From: an uncultured Lachnospira sp.
GTDB taxonomy: Bacteria > Bacillota > Clostridia > Lachnospirales > Lachnospiraceae
DNA length: 64,000 bases
Direction of reading: 5' to 3'
Assembly: GCA_934359185.1 (NCBI GenBank)
Contig: CAKRLE010000007.1
Coordinates: 1-64,000, forward strand
The translations under genes were made by a program, and so were the position numbers. Below, one piece after another: positions 18,191-26,110 of this stretch (its first letter is position 1; each line of letters opens with the position of its first letter). The notes under the pieces are model-generated. The model saw only the letters and a program-made list of their open reading frames with translations, was not told where the DNA came from and made no database searches.

Positions 18191-18229
18191 AAAACATCTA
18201 TCTGTATAAATGCAGGTAGATGTTTTTTT
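18191..18229 (+). terminator. Intrinsic terminator of the giant surface-protein gene
   Basis: AAAACATCTATCTG (18191-18204) pairs with CAGGTAGATGTTTT (18213-18226), with one G-U pair, and runs into seven T. Confidence 0.9.
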
Positions 18230-18493
18230 GTACATAGAAAAAAATTAAATGTATTGACAAAAATTTACAAATAGGATATGTTGTTAGTAACATGTTAGTA
18301 ATCAACTGCGTTGAGTAATGAGTTTTGTTATAATTGTAGAGGTAAATGTAGGGTTATGACGGAAAATAGCTGATTAGCAATCATGTATCATGTAATCCCG
18401 CTGTTATCGTTATAAAGTAATAAGACTTAGAAAATATGCAGATAAAGTGAACGTTGATCACAAAAACTATAATTAATAGTAAAGGAGAGTTAT
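18230..18493 (+). promoter_or_regulatory. Long leader upstream of the chemoreceptor gene
   Basis: TTGACA at 18254-18259, 17 bases, then TATGTT at 18277-18282 is the best promoter and would give a leader of about 200 bases. A second -10-like TTGTTATAAT lies near 18327. I looked for a cyclic-di-GMP riboswitch here because the downstream gene is a chemoreceptor and saw no match to the conserved cores. Nothing else is recognisable apart from AAAGGAGAG before the start codon. Confidence 0.4.
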
Positions 18494-20215
18494 ATGACAA
18501 AAATCAAAGAGAGAATAAGAAACTTAAAAGTTGCAGCAAAATTAAAATCATATCGGCTGACTGTACTTGTTATGACAGTATTATTGGTGTTGGTAGCACT
18601 TATTTCAACATTAGTAATTCGTTCCAATATACAGAAGATTACGGAAGTATGGTCTCCGTCACTGGGTTATCTGCAGGATTTAGAAACAATGACGTCTAAT
18701 TACAGAATTAAACAGTATCAGCATCTTGCAGAAACAGATACATCAGTTAAGGCTTCCTGTGAAAAAGAAATTAAGAGCCTGGACAGTCAGATTACAGAAA
18801 CCGCCGAAAAGTTAAATAAAATAATGATTTCAGACAAAGAAGCAAAACAGGGGAAAGATGATTATGAACAGGCAAGTTCTGCATGGGAAAAGTACAAGAC
18901 AGTGTCTGAGGAAATCCTGAAACTGAGCAGTAATGGCAAACAGCTTGAAGCAGCGAAGCTGATGACAGGAAGTGTGTATGAAAGCTATACATTTTTTGGC
19001 AGTAAATTAAGTATACTGCGTGACGATTTCCAGGTAAAATTGGATGAATCGAAAACAATTGCTAATGTATGTACTGTAATTATATTTATTGTTATTTTTG
19101 CAATGGGAATTGCGATTGCAGTTGTTACAACGATTATTGGAAATGTAATTACAAAGTCAATCACAGAGCCTGTAATTCAGATAGAGGCAGCAGTTGCCAG
19201 TCTGAGAAAAGGTGAACTTTCTAATGTGGAAATGCTTACATATGAGTCTGAAGATGAGTTAGGTGCTACAATAAATAATTTGAGAGAGGCGATGAATATT
19301 CTTTCAGATTATGTCCGTGAGATTTCAGGGGAAGTAAAAATGATAGCACAGGGTGATTTGACAAGAAATGGCGATGAAATCACCTCTTTCCTGGGTGATT
19401 TTTCAGAATTAAAAGAATCGCTTCTGTATATTTTGAAGCGTTTTAACAGTACACTGACAGATATTAGTAACATTGCAGAACAGGTTTCATCTAATGCGAG
19501 GGATGTTGAAAGTTCATCACAATCTTTAGCAGAGGGTGCAACAGAACAGGCAGGTGTAATTGAAGAACTGAATGCCACTATAGATAATGTTGTTAATTTG
19601 GCGATTGATACAGCAAATGAAACAAAAGATGCATCTCAACGTGTAAAAACATCTGCAAATAAGGCAAATGAAGAAAAAGAAAAGATGAATGAGCTTCAGG
19701 CTGAAATGGAATATATTACAAAAATTTCTAAGGAAATTGGTAATATTATCACTGATATTGAGGATATTGCTTCCCAGACAAATCTTTTGTCACTTAATGC
19801 ATCAATTGAGGCTGCAAGAGCAGGCGAAGCTGGAAAAGGTTTTGCGGTGGTTGCAGACCAGATAGGAAAACTGGCAGCTGACAGCGCACAGTCTGCAATA
19901 AATACAAGACAGCTTATTGATAAGACTCTGGTTGAGATTGAAAAGGGTAATGCTATTACAAGAACAACAGCAGAAGCCTTTAATCAGATTATTGTGGATA
20001 TGGAATCATTTGCTGAACTTGCACAGAATACAATGGAAAAAGCTAATGCACAGGCAGAGTCATTAGAGCAGATCGGACAGGGCATTGAACAGCTTTCAAA
20101 TGTGGTACAGGGTACAGCAGCAGCTTCTGAGGAAAACACAGCAATAAGTATTAACCTGGCAGAGGGAGCAGCTAACATGCATGAACGTGTGAATATATTT
20201 AAGCTGTATAAATAA
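18494..20215 (+). CDS. Methyl-accepting chemotaxis protein
   Basis: 573 residues; GGAGAG precedes the ATG. Membrane segments lie at ~23-42 and ~193-215 and bracket a four-helix-bundle sensor of ~150 residues. A HAMP domain (~216-270) and a long coiled-coil signalling domain follow. The tip, with [20 protein letters not shown], is the conserved CheA/CheW contact site. Gln/Glu pairs along the coiled coil are candidate methylation sites. No CheW-binding pentapeptide is seen at the C-terminus. The ligand is unknown. Confidence 0.93.
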   Translation: MTKIKERIRNLKVAAKLKSYRLTVLVMTVLLVLVALISTLVIRSNIQKITEVWSPSLGYLQDLETMTSNYRIKQYQHLAETDTSVKASCEKEIKSLDSQITETAEKLNKIMISDKEAKQGKDDYEQASSAWEKYKTVSEEILKLSSNGKQLEAAKLMTGSVYESYTFFGSKLSILRDDFQVKLDESKTIANVCTVIIFIVIFAMGIAIAVVTTIIGNVITKSITEPVIQIEAAVASLRKGELSNVEMLTYESEDELGATINNLREAMNILSDYVREISGEVKMIAQGDLTRNGDEITSFLGDFSELKESLLYILKRFNSTLTDISNIAEQVSSNARDVESSSQSLAEGATEQAGVIEELNATIDNVVNLAIDTANETKDASQRVKTSANKANEEKEKMNELQAEMEYITKISKEIGNIITDIEDIASQTNLLSLNASIEAARAGEAGKGFAVVADQIGKLAADSAQSAINTRQLIDKTLVEIEKGNAITRTTAEAFNQIIVDMESFAELAQNTMEKANAQAESLEQIGQGIEQLSNVVQGTAAASEENTAISINLAEGAANMHERVNIFKLYK

Positions 20216-20238
20216 ATTTGTGATGTATTTGCAAATTA

Positions 20239-20267
20239 TTGACAAATTAAATTTAATGGTATATATT
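20239..20267 (+). promoter_or_regulatory. Promoter of the TetR-family gene
   Basis: TTGACA (20239-20244), 17 bases, TATATT (20262-20267). Transcription should start near 20274, inside the palindrome described next. Confidence 0.7.
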
Positions 20268-20273
20268 CTCGGA

Positions 20274-20288
20274 ATGAACAGTGTTCAT
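20274..20288. promoter_or_regulatory. Probable TetR operator (15-bp palindrome)
   Basis: ATGAACA-G-TGTTCAT is a perfect palindrome, placed right at the predicted transcription start of the TetR-family gene. This is where an autorepressor would block transcription. Confidence 0.65.
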
Positions 20289-20332
20289 CAAAGAGAAATA
20301 CTAAGGATTAATAACATAATGGAGGTGGATAA

Positions 20333-20890
20333 GTGAATCTTCCTGCGACTTCAAAAGAAGATATATTAGCTGCCAGCAGGGAAGTGATTAAAGAAAATGG
20401 CTGGGCCGCTGTAAGCATAAGAGCTGTTGCAATGCGATGCTCTGTTTCAGTGGGAACGATTTATAATTATTATGAATCTAAGTCAGCTCTGCTTGGTGAT
20501 ACAATAGAGAGTGTCTGGCGTGAAATATTTTTTCATTCTCAGGATGAACATGTATTTCATGATGTTACAGCATGTGTTTCATGGATTTATGAACGATTGG
20601 AATATGGCAATAAGCAGTATCCAGGATTCTTCTCGCTGCATTCATTTGGTTTTGTGAAAGAAGAAAAAAATGATGGTAAAAGAAGAATGATGCAGACGTG
20701 GGAGCATATCCTTAATGGATTATGTGATGTCCTAAAAAACGATCCTAAGATACGCCCAGATGTCTTCGATCAGCAATTTACAGAAAAACAGTTTGCAGAC
20801 ATATTGTTTTCACTGATGATTGTATCAATGAGCCGTCAGGACTATAATCCATCATCCATACTGATGCTTATAAACAAAACATTATATTAA
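20333..20890 (+). CDS. TetR-family transcriptional regulator
   Basis: 185 residues from a GTG preceded by GGAGGTGG. Residues ~8-55 form the TetR helix-turn-helix, with VSIRAVAMRCSVSVGTIYNYYESKSALL the defining run (read as two adjoining motifs, recognition helix VSVGTIYNYY). The C-terminal ligand domain is not informative. The gene downstream on the same strand is only a fragment, so its normal target may have been lost. A palindrome in its own promoter suggests autorepression. Confidence 0.9.
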   Translation: MNLPATSKEDILAASREVIKENGWAAVSIRAVAMRCSVSVGTIYNYYESKSALLGDTIESVWREIFFHSQDEHVFHDVTACVSWIYERLEYGNKQYPGFFSLHSFGFVKEEKNDGKRRMMQTWEHILNGLCDVLKNDPKIRPDVFDQQFTEKQFADILFSLMIVSMSRQDYNPSSILMLINKTLY

Positions 20891-20896
20891 AAATTC

Positions 20897-20918
20897 TCCC
20901 ACATTATAATATGTGGGA
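20897..20918 (+). terminator. Short hairpin after the TetR gene
   Basis: TCCCACAT (20897-20904) pairs with ATGTGGGA (20911-20918). T-rich sequence only begins several bases later, so termination is likely incomplete. Confidence 0.5.
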
Positions 20919-20926
20919 AATTCAGT

Positions 20927-21064
20927 TTTGCTTTTTATATTCCAGTTGTGCTGTGGGCAGATGTGATTCCTATGATTGGAATGCTGATGATTCCTAAAAC
21001 ATGTGCATATGTATGGACTGTGTTGATTGGTTACATGGCAATGAAAAAAGAAATTGCAGATTAA
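20927..21064 (+). pseudogene. C-terminal fragment of a membrane protein
   Basis: An open frame without start codon reads FAFYIPVVLWADVIPMIG and ends GYMAMKKEIAD before a TAA at 21062-21064. It encodes one or two hydrophobic helices and a charged tail, like the end of a multi-pass membrane protein. It starts abruptly after the hairpin that follows the TetR gene and has its own terminator (21106-21148). The family is not recognised. It is probably what is left of a TetR-controlled transporter or membrane gene. Confidence 0.5.
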
Positions 21065-21105
21065 AAAATAATCTGGGAATAAATTAAAAACAAGTATGTA
21101 ATATA

Positions 21106-21148
21106 AGTGAGAGTGTTTTCTTCTGATTGGAAAATACTCTCACTTTTT
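21106..21148 (+). terminator. Intrinsic terminator overlapping the next frame's apparent start
   Basis: AGTGAGAGTGTTTTC (21106-21120) pairs with GAAAATACTCTCACT (21130-21144), one mismatch, then TTTTT. The TTG at 21127 that would start the MFS-like frame lies inside this hairpin, so that frame has no real start. Confidence 0.85.
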
Positions 21149-21750
21149 ACATTTTGTTAACATGTACAATTATAGTTGCAATTTCAGAACCTGTCTGCGG
21201 AACAATGGCTGATACAAAAGGATTTAAAAAGCCATTATTCATGGCGTCAATTATTATCGGAACAATAGGATGTGCGCTTCTTGGCTTGATGGTTCAGTGG
21301 ATGGCATGTCTTGTACTTGTGCTTGGTTTAGGAAAGATTGGAATCAGCATGGAAACTGCTATGGGAATAGCATTTGTGATAGTAGCATTGTGGTGGCTTG
21401 GAATGTCAGTGCCACTTCTTAAAAAATATGAACAGAGATATTATGTGGAGAAGCAGCCACGCGCAATTGCACAGAGTTTTAAAAGACTTGGCAGTACATT
21501 TAAGAATATAAAAAGGGAAAAACAGGTGTTTATTATGGATATATGTGGCAAAGGTGCATCATTTGTTGGAACAACGATTGTCAGCGTGGTATCGCAGCTC
21601 ACAGGCAATATAAGCATAGGTGTTGCAATGATAGCGATTCTGTTCTGTGTTGGAATTGTGATATTCTTTAAGGCTGTTTCGATGTCGAAAAGTTATGAGA
21701 AGCCGGCGGATATTATGTATGGTGTTAATGTTGGAAAATCCGTATTGTGA
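21149..21750 (+). pseudogene. Decayed MFS transporter (UMF1/Atg22-like) with internal deletions
   Basis: About 200 codons remain of a transporter normally over 400 residues. The piece starts inside a terminator and lacks the first helix. It keeps a motif-A-like loop (GTMADTKGFKKP), then jumps to a later helix (GLGKIGISMETAMG), the central loop (KQPRAIAQSFKRLGSTFKN) and then directly to a segment found near the end of family members (IMDICGKGASFVGTTIVS). At least two blocks of helices are therefore missing while the frame stays open. The family call is from remembered sequence pattern. There is no ribosome binding site. Non-functional. Confidence 0.6.
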
Positions 21751-21969
21751 TTAAATGAAATATATTTTTAATATAATATTTATATTGCAAAAGTGTTTAA
21801 AGATGAGTATAATGGATATAGGGAAAGAAATGATAAGTGACTGATAATATATCTTGATAATTTTGACCATTTACAATATAATAATAAAAAGAAATATTAT
21901 TTGATTGCTAATGATGATCTTTCCCTAAGCATATTTTTATTAAGCTGTATAGAATGGGGAGGAAATATT

Positions 21970-22866
21970 ATGGCAGGGGAAACATATATTTCGAGTGAAA
22001 TTGATTCGGCTGACAGTAAAGCACAATATGATGAGCATGTCAGGCGGATTCTGAAAGATAAGAATATCTTAGCTTATATTTTAAAGTATTCTGTAAGGGA
22101 ATTTGCAGATTATTCTCTTGGTGAAGCGAGAGCAAGCATTGAAGGAGAACCTGAAGTCGCAGCGCGCCATGTACATTTGGATGCTGTGCATGCTTTAGAG
22201 AATGAGAGCAATATTCCGGGTTATGACCTGGTGACGAGAGGAATAATATATCCAGCAAGACTTCTGTCGCAGCAGATGGATGTAGAGTATACAGCGGATA
22301 ATTATGATGGGGTTAAGAAGGTATATTCAATCTGGATATGCATGAATACACCGGATAGGAAAAGGTCATATAAAAGAGTTGCAGATTCAATAGTGGAATA
22401 TACAATTAAACCAACTATTCTTTATCCACCAGATGGAACAGTTGAAAATATATCAACTGGAAGATATGATTTAATGTCAACTGTGTTTATTAATCTTAAT
22501 TCAAGTAAGACAGTAGAATCAAAGAATACGCTGATAAGCATGTTATCTACATTGTTATCAACGGATATAAGACCTGATGAAAAGAAACAGGTCCTTGAAA
22601 AAGATTATGGAATTCCTATGTCTATAGAATTAGAGAAAGAGGTGAACTCTATGTGTAATTTGAGTGAAGCAATTGAAGAGCAGGGAATTGAGAAAGGTAT
22701 TGAGAAAGGACTTGTGCAAGGCATTGAACGTGGAAAGAGTATTACAATATATGACCTTGTGCAGACAGAAATAATTACACCAGAGGTAGGAGCCGAGAAA
22801 CTTGGTGTGACAGTTGATGAGTTAAAGAGCAACATGAAAGCGGCAGGATTTCATACTCCTGAATAA
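21970..22866 (+). CDS. Rpn/PD-(D/E)XK-like protein, probably lacking its catalytic core
   Basis: 298 residues from ATG 21970, which has GGGGAGGAAA upstream. An in-frame start at 21901 has no site. The head (SKAQYDEHVRRILKDKNILA), the YDLVTRGIIYPARLLSQQ and SIWICMNTP segments, and the C-terminal EKGIEKGLVQGIERG repeat all fit the large clostridial Rpn-type 'recombination-promoting nuclease/putative transposase' group. In that group the head is followed by a strand with a catalytic Asp and then an E-x-Q/K strand. Here the text passes from ENESNIPG straight to YDLVTRG, so about 35 residues carrying those strands appear deleted in frame. Probably inactive or regulatory only. Confidence 0.6.
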   Translation: MAGETYISSEIDSADSKAQYDEHVRRILKDKNILAYILKYSVREFADYSLGEARASIEGEPEVAARHVHLDAVHALENESNIPGYDLVTRGIIYPARLLSQQMDVEYTADNYDGVKKVYSIWICMNTPDRKRSYKRVADSIVEYTIKPTILYPPDGTVENISTGRYDLMSTVFINLNSSKTVESKNTLISMLSTLLSTDIRPDEKKQVLEKDYGIPMSIELEKEVNSMCNLSEAIEEQGIEKGIEKGLVQGIERGKSITIYDLVQTEIITPEVGAEKLGVTVDELKSNMKAAGFHTPE

Positions 22867-22880
22867 TAAGCAGGAATATT

Positions 22881-23050
22881 TTAATCCTCATCAACTTTAA
22901 TAAGGTTGCTGTAATATTTAGTTTTTCCAGAGAGAACATCATCATAGAAGCTCTGCTTCCAGTCAATGTAATCGATAGCTTTTTGCAGATCATTCATTGA
23001 TTGAAGCAGAGTTTTTTTAGCATCAAGAATTTTTTTCCTTTCAGGGATTG
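22881..23050 (-). pseudogene. C-terminal fragment of a MerR-family regulator
   Basis: On the minus strand a frame of ~55 codons without start reads PERKKILDAKKTLLQSM, then DYIDWKQSFYDDVLSG, and ends KVDED before the TAA at 22883-22881. This is the coiled-coil dimerisation helix and tail of MerR-type regulators. The DNA-binding head is missing. It abuts a truncated aldo/keto reductase on the opposite strand. Confidence 0.6.
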
Positions 23051-23059
23051 AACATTTCG

Positions 23060-23226
23060 GATATGAGGCAGGTAAATTAAGAGCTATTGGTATATCAAAT
23101 CATTATGTTGACCGTATGGTTGAACTTGCTAATTTCACACGAATCAAGCCTATGGTTAACCAGATGGAGGTTCATCCATATAACCAGCAGATTGAGTTAA
23201 AGAAGTGGATGGATAGTAATGGCTTT
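23060..23226 (+). pseudogene. Internal fragment of an aldo/keto reductase
   Basis: About 55 codons read YEAGKLRAIGISNHYVDR, then IKPMVNQMEVHPYNQQ and KKWMDSNG. This is the aldo/keto reductase region around the conserved GxSN and NQxExHP motifs (NQMEVHP). Neither the NADPH-binding C-terminus nor the catalytic Asp/Tyr/Lys head is present. It breaks off into the next fragment. Confidence 0.75.
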
Positions 23227-23246
23227 ATCAGTGACAGCTTGCGGAG

Positions 23247-23486
23247 GCAAGACAGGCAGTATTTACATTTTTGGAAGAATATGATATGACTGGTAAGACA
23301 ATTATACCATTCTGTTCACATGGTGGAAGCAGACTGGGAAGTGCTGTCAGGGACATGAAGAGCATATGTCCGAATTCTTCAATTGTTGAGATTGGTCTTG
23401 CGATATCAGCAGATAATGCAGTTATAGCCTCAACAAGTGGAGAGATTGATAAATGGCTGGAGCAGATAAAAATAAATGTATATTAA
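23247..23486 (+). pseudogene. C-terminal fragment of a flavodoxin
   Basis: About 79 codons read QAVFTFLEEYDMTGKTIIPF and continue CSHGGSRLGSAVRDMKSICP to a TAA at 23484-23486. This matches the last third of clostridial flavodoxins, including the CTHGG-like loop. The FMN phosphate loop is missing. An ATG inside the frame is not a credible start. Together with the two fragments before it, this is a collapsed merR / aldo-keto reductase / flavodoxin cluster. Confidence 0.7.
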
Positions 23487-24480
23487 ACAGGCGTATGAAA
23501 TTCTTGGAGTGACAGACAATGCCGACCGGAATGAGATAAAAAGAAAATACAGAGAACTTATGCACAAGGTTCATCCTGATGCGTGTGCGCATAATACAGA
23601 CACACATCAGGATGATATACATAATAGCGATTCATACAATTACAGTGCATATGAGATTAACGAGGCATATTCGGTAATATGTGAGTATATTGACAGCAGT
23701 TCTAAAAATACATTTAATACTGGATACTCATTTTATGATAGGTATGCGTACAGTGATGCGCGTGAGTACGGCTGGGATGCGCCTGAAAATGATAATGCAT
23801 ACTGCAACAGAAGTATTTACCATTATGTAGAGGACTATGCTGGGCGGAATATTGGAAGTTTTAAGATAGCGCATGGCAGATATATATGGACAGTTGAGGA
23901 GGATTTCAAGCTGTTCATAAGAAGTATATTTGAGTGCAGTGAGAAGCTGCTAGGTGATATAGAAAAACAGCTTGATAAAAGCTGTGATGCGGATAAGAAG
24001 CTGGTTATACAGGCTGAGCTGGCGTATCTCATTGCACAGCAGTTTATTGCCGCAACAGATACATTAGGAAAAATACTTACATCATTAGAATCAGATGATC
24101 CAGAGATTTTCTATGTGGCATCTATGCTTGAGGTTAGGCAGGATGCACCATTTATTAAAGCAGGGATGACCCTGTATCCATCAGGAATAAGGAGACACAG
24201 ACTGTATCTTATGACTAAATCAGGTCAGGAGGCAGGCTATGTCTCTTTTCGTGATGACCGGCTGTATTATATACTGATTCCGATTCTTGAACAGAAACGT
24301 GCGCTTGTAAAAATTGAAGTATCAAGAAAACAGGACAGACTTAATACACGCCAGCCGAACAAATATAAGAATCTTGATTTGTGGATCAAAATGAAAGATA
24401 ACGATAACAATAGATTTCCGGAGAATATCAATATGCAGATTGATGAATTACTAAAGAAATACAGAAGTATCATAGATTAA
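23476..24480 (+). CDS. J-domain (DnaJ-like) protein
   Basis: 334 residues. The N-terminus (KQAYEILGVTDNADRNEIKR) is a J-domain with its HPD motif at residues 33-35, so it should stimulate a DnaK ATPase. Between HPD and helix IV there is an unusual insert rich in His, Asp and Asn. The remaining ~260 residues show no zinc-finger or other DnaJ domains and are not recognised. The start codon overlaps the end of the flavodoxin fragment. The GGAG at 23458-23461 is some 15 bases away, so translation may be weak or coupled. Confidence 0.75.
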   Translation: MYIKQAYEILGVTDNADRNEIKRKYRELMHKVHPDACAHNTDTHQDDIHNSDSYNYSAYEINEAYSVICEYIDSSSKNTFNTGYSFYDRYAYSDAREYGWDAPENDNAYCNRSIYHYVEDYAGRNIGSFKIAHGRYIWTVEEDFKLFIRSIFECSEKLLGDIEKQLDKSCDADKKLVIQAELAYLIAQQFIAATDTLGKILTSLESDDPEIFYVASMLEVRQDAPFIKAGMTLYPSGIRRHRLYLMTKSGQEAGYVSFRDDRLYYILIPILEQKRALVKIEVSRKQDRLNTRQPNKYKNLDLWIKMKDNDNNRFPENINMQIDELLKKYRSIID

Positions 24481-24676
24481 TGAATTCTAAATATTAGAGT
24501 GGTTGGAGTGTTTGAAGTAAATGAAGGGGTTAAAGTAATTGAAGTAATTGAAATAGTTGAAGTTTGCCCCGATATATGACATAATATTTTCGATTGTTTA
24601 AATATAACATATTAAAATACATTAATATATATTTATAAAATATATATTAAAAAATACACACATAAAGGATGATATT
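24481..24676 (+). other. AT-rich intergenic stretch with 9-bp direct repeats
   Basis: From about 24510 to 24572 the unit GAAGTAATT and close variants recur five or six times (GAAGTAAAT, AAAGTAATT, GAAGTAATT, GAAATAGTT, GAAGTTTGC). The remainder is very AT-rich and could hold the promoter for the MATE gene. No hairpin with a T run is seen. Confidence 0.5.
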
Positions 24677-24718
24677 ATGGCAGAGAGAATTACAGAGAGA
24701 TTATGGATAGAAATATGA
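24677..24718 (+). CDS. 13-residue leader frame overlapping the MATE start
   Basis: ATG 24677 has a good AAAGGATGAT site and opens a 13-codon frame (MAERITERLWIEI). Its TGA overlaps the ATG at 24715 of the MATE frame as ATGA, the usual signature of translational coupling. An alternative is that these residues are the original N-terminus of the MATE protein and a frameshift separates them. Confidence 0.35.
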   Translation: MAERITERLWIEI

Positions 24719-26043
24719 AGTTTGATAACAGATATCTTAAAAGTCTTATATTTCCATTGATGCTTGAACAGTTACTTGCTGTGAGCGTTGGATTCGTTGA
24801 TACGCTTATGGTCTCCACAGTTGGAGAGGCGGCACTTTCAGGCGTTGCACTTGTCGATAATATTAACCGCCTTGTTATTATGGTGTTTTCAGCATTTGCC
24901 ACAGGTGGAATTGTTATCGTGAGCCAGTATTATGGACGAGGCGAAAAAGAACATTCAAGGCTTAGCTGCGGACAGCTTATAACGCTTATGGAGGTATTTT
25001 CGCTGATAATACTTGCCGTGTTCGTGCTGTTTGCAAGACCTATGCTTAGTGCTGTATTTGGCAGAGTTGCAGATGATGTAATGGATGCGGCTGTTATATA
25101 TCTGATACTTACAAGTATCTCATACCCATTTCTTGCTGTGTATAATTCAGGAGCGGCGATATTCAGAAGCTTTGGTAACAGCAAAATAAGCATGAAAATA
25201 AGCTTTGTTATGAATCTTATCAATGTCTTATTTAATGCAATATTTGTATTTATCTTTAATATGGGCGTTGCTGGTGTAGGACTTGCAACACTTATAAGCC
25301 GTGTGTTTGCGGCAGTGGTTATGTGGTGCTTTATGAATTCAGACAGGAATATGCTGCGGATTCAGAGTGTGCGTGAGTATATGCCTAAGATGGAATATAT
25401 ATCAAGAATATTAAAGATTGGCGTTCCGAGTGGAATTGAAAATGGAATGTTTCAGATAGGAAAGCTTCTTGTGGTAAGCATGGTAGCAACGCTGGGTACA
25501 AGTGCGATTGCGGCTAATTCAATTGCTTACCAGATAATAGATTTTCCTAATATTCCCGGAGTTTCCATAGGACTCGCACTTGTCACAATCTCAGGTCAGT
25601 GTATGGGAGCTGGTGATGTAAGTGCTGCAAGATATTACACCAAGAAATTAATTAAGACAGCCTATATATGTGACTGGATATGTAAGGGACTGTTATTTAT
25701 ATCTGCACCATTTATTGTAGGATGGTTTTCATTGTCAGATGTGGCAGCGGCAGAGGCAGTAAAAGTGCTTCGTGCATTTTTTATTGCAGCGATTGTTATA
25801 TGGCCGCTCAGTTTCACACTTCCTAATTCATTAAGGGCAGCAGGAGATGTGAGATATACAATGTGTGTAAGCATCGCATCTATGTGGATATGCAGGATTG
25901 CAGCCAGCTACCTGTTCGTATTTACATTTAATATGGGACTTATGGGAGTATGGCTTGGAATGTTTGTGGACTGGTATGTAAGAGGCGTATGTTATATTCT
26001 TAGATTTATTGGACACAGATGGGAAAAGATTAAGGTCATTTAA
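24715..26043 (+). CDS. MATE family efflux transporter
   Basis: 442 residues from ATG 24715 (MKFDNRYLKSLIFPLM); an in-frame ATG at 24703 would add four. About twelve hydrophobic helices in two repeats are visible, with family-typical EQLLAVSVGFVDTLMVS in helix 1 and IPSGIENGMFQIGK-like text (GVPSGIENGMF) at the start of the second half. It would export cationic drugs or metabolites using a Na+ or H+ gradient. Initiation seems coupled to the short upstream frame. The next gene lies 67 bp downstream. Confidence 0.88.
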   Translation: MKFDNRYLKSLIFPLMLEQLLAVSVGFVDTLMVSTVGEAALSGVALVDNINRLVIMVFSAFATGGIVIVSQYYGRGEKEHSRLSCGQLITLMEVFSLIILAVFVLFARPMLSAVFGRVADDVMDAAVIYLILTSISYPFLAVYNSGAAIFRSFGNSKISMKISFVMNLINVLFNAIFVFIFNMGVAGVGLATLISRVFAAVVMWCFMNSDRNMLRIQSVREYMPKMEYISRILKIGVPSGIENGMFQIGKLLVVSMVATLGTSAIAANSIAYQIIDFPNIPGVSIGLALVTISGQCMGAGDVSAARYYTKKLIKTAYICDWICKGLLFISAPFIVGWFSLSDVAAAEAVKVLRAFFIAAIVIWPLSFTLPNSLRAAGDVRYTMCVSIASMWICRIAASYLFVFTFNMGLMGVWLGMFVDWYVRGVCYILRFIGHRWEKIKVI

Positions 26044-26110
26044 TAATGATATTTCAAGGACATCTGATAATTGTATTTCAGAAAGTTTTATAATAGAGGA
26101 TTGATTTGTC

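Noticed and set aside
18230..18493. Cyclic-di-GMP riboswitch before the chemoreceptor gene
   Set aside because: The conserved aptamer cores of the known classes could not be matched by eye; only a long leader is certain.
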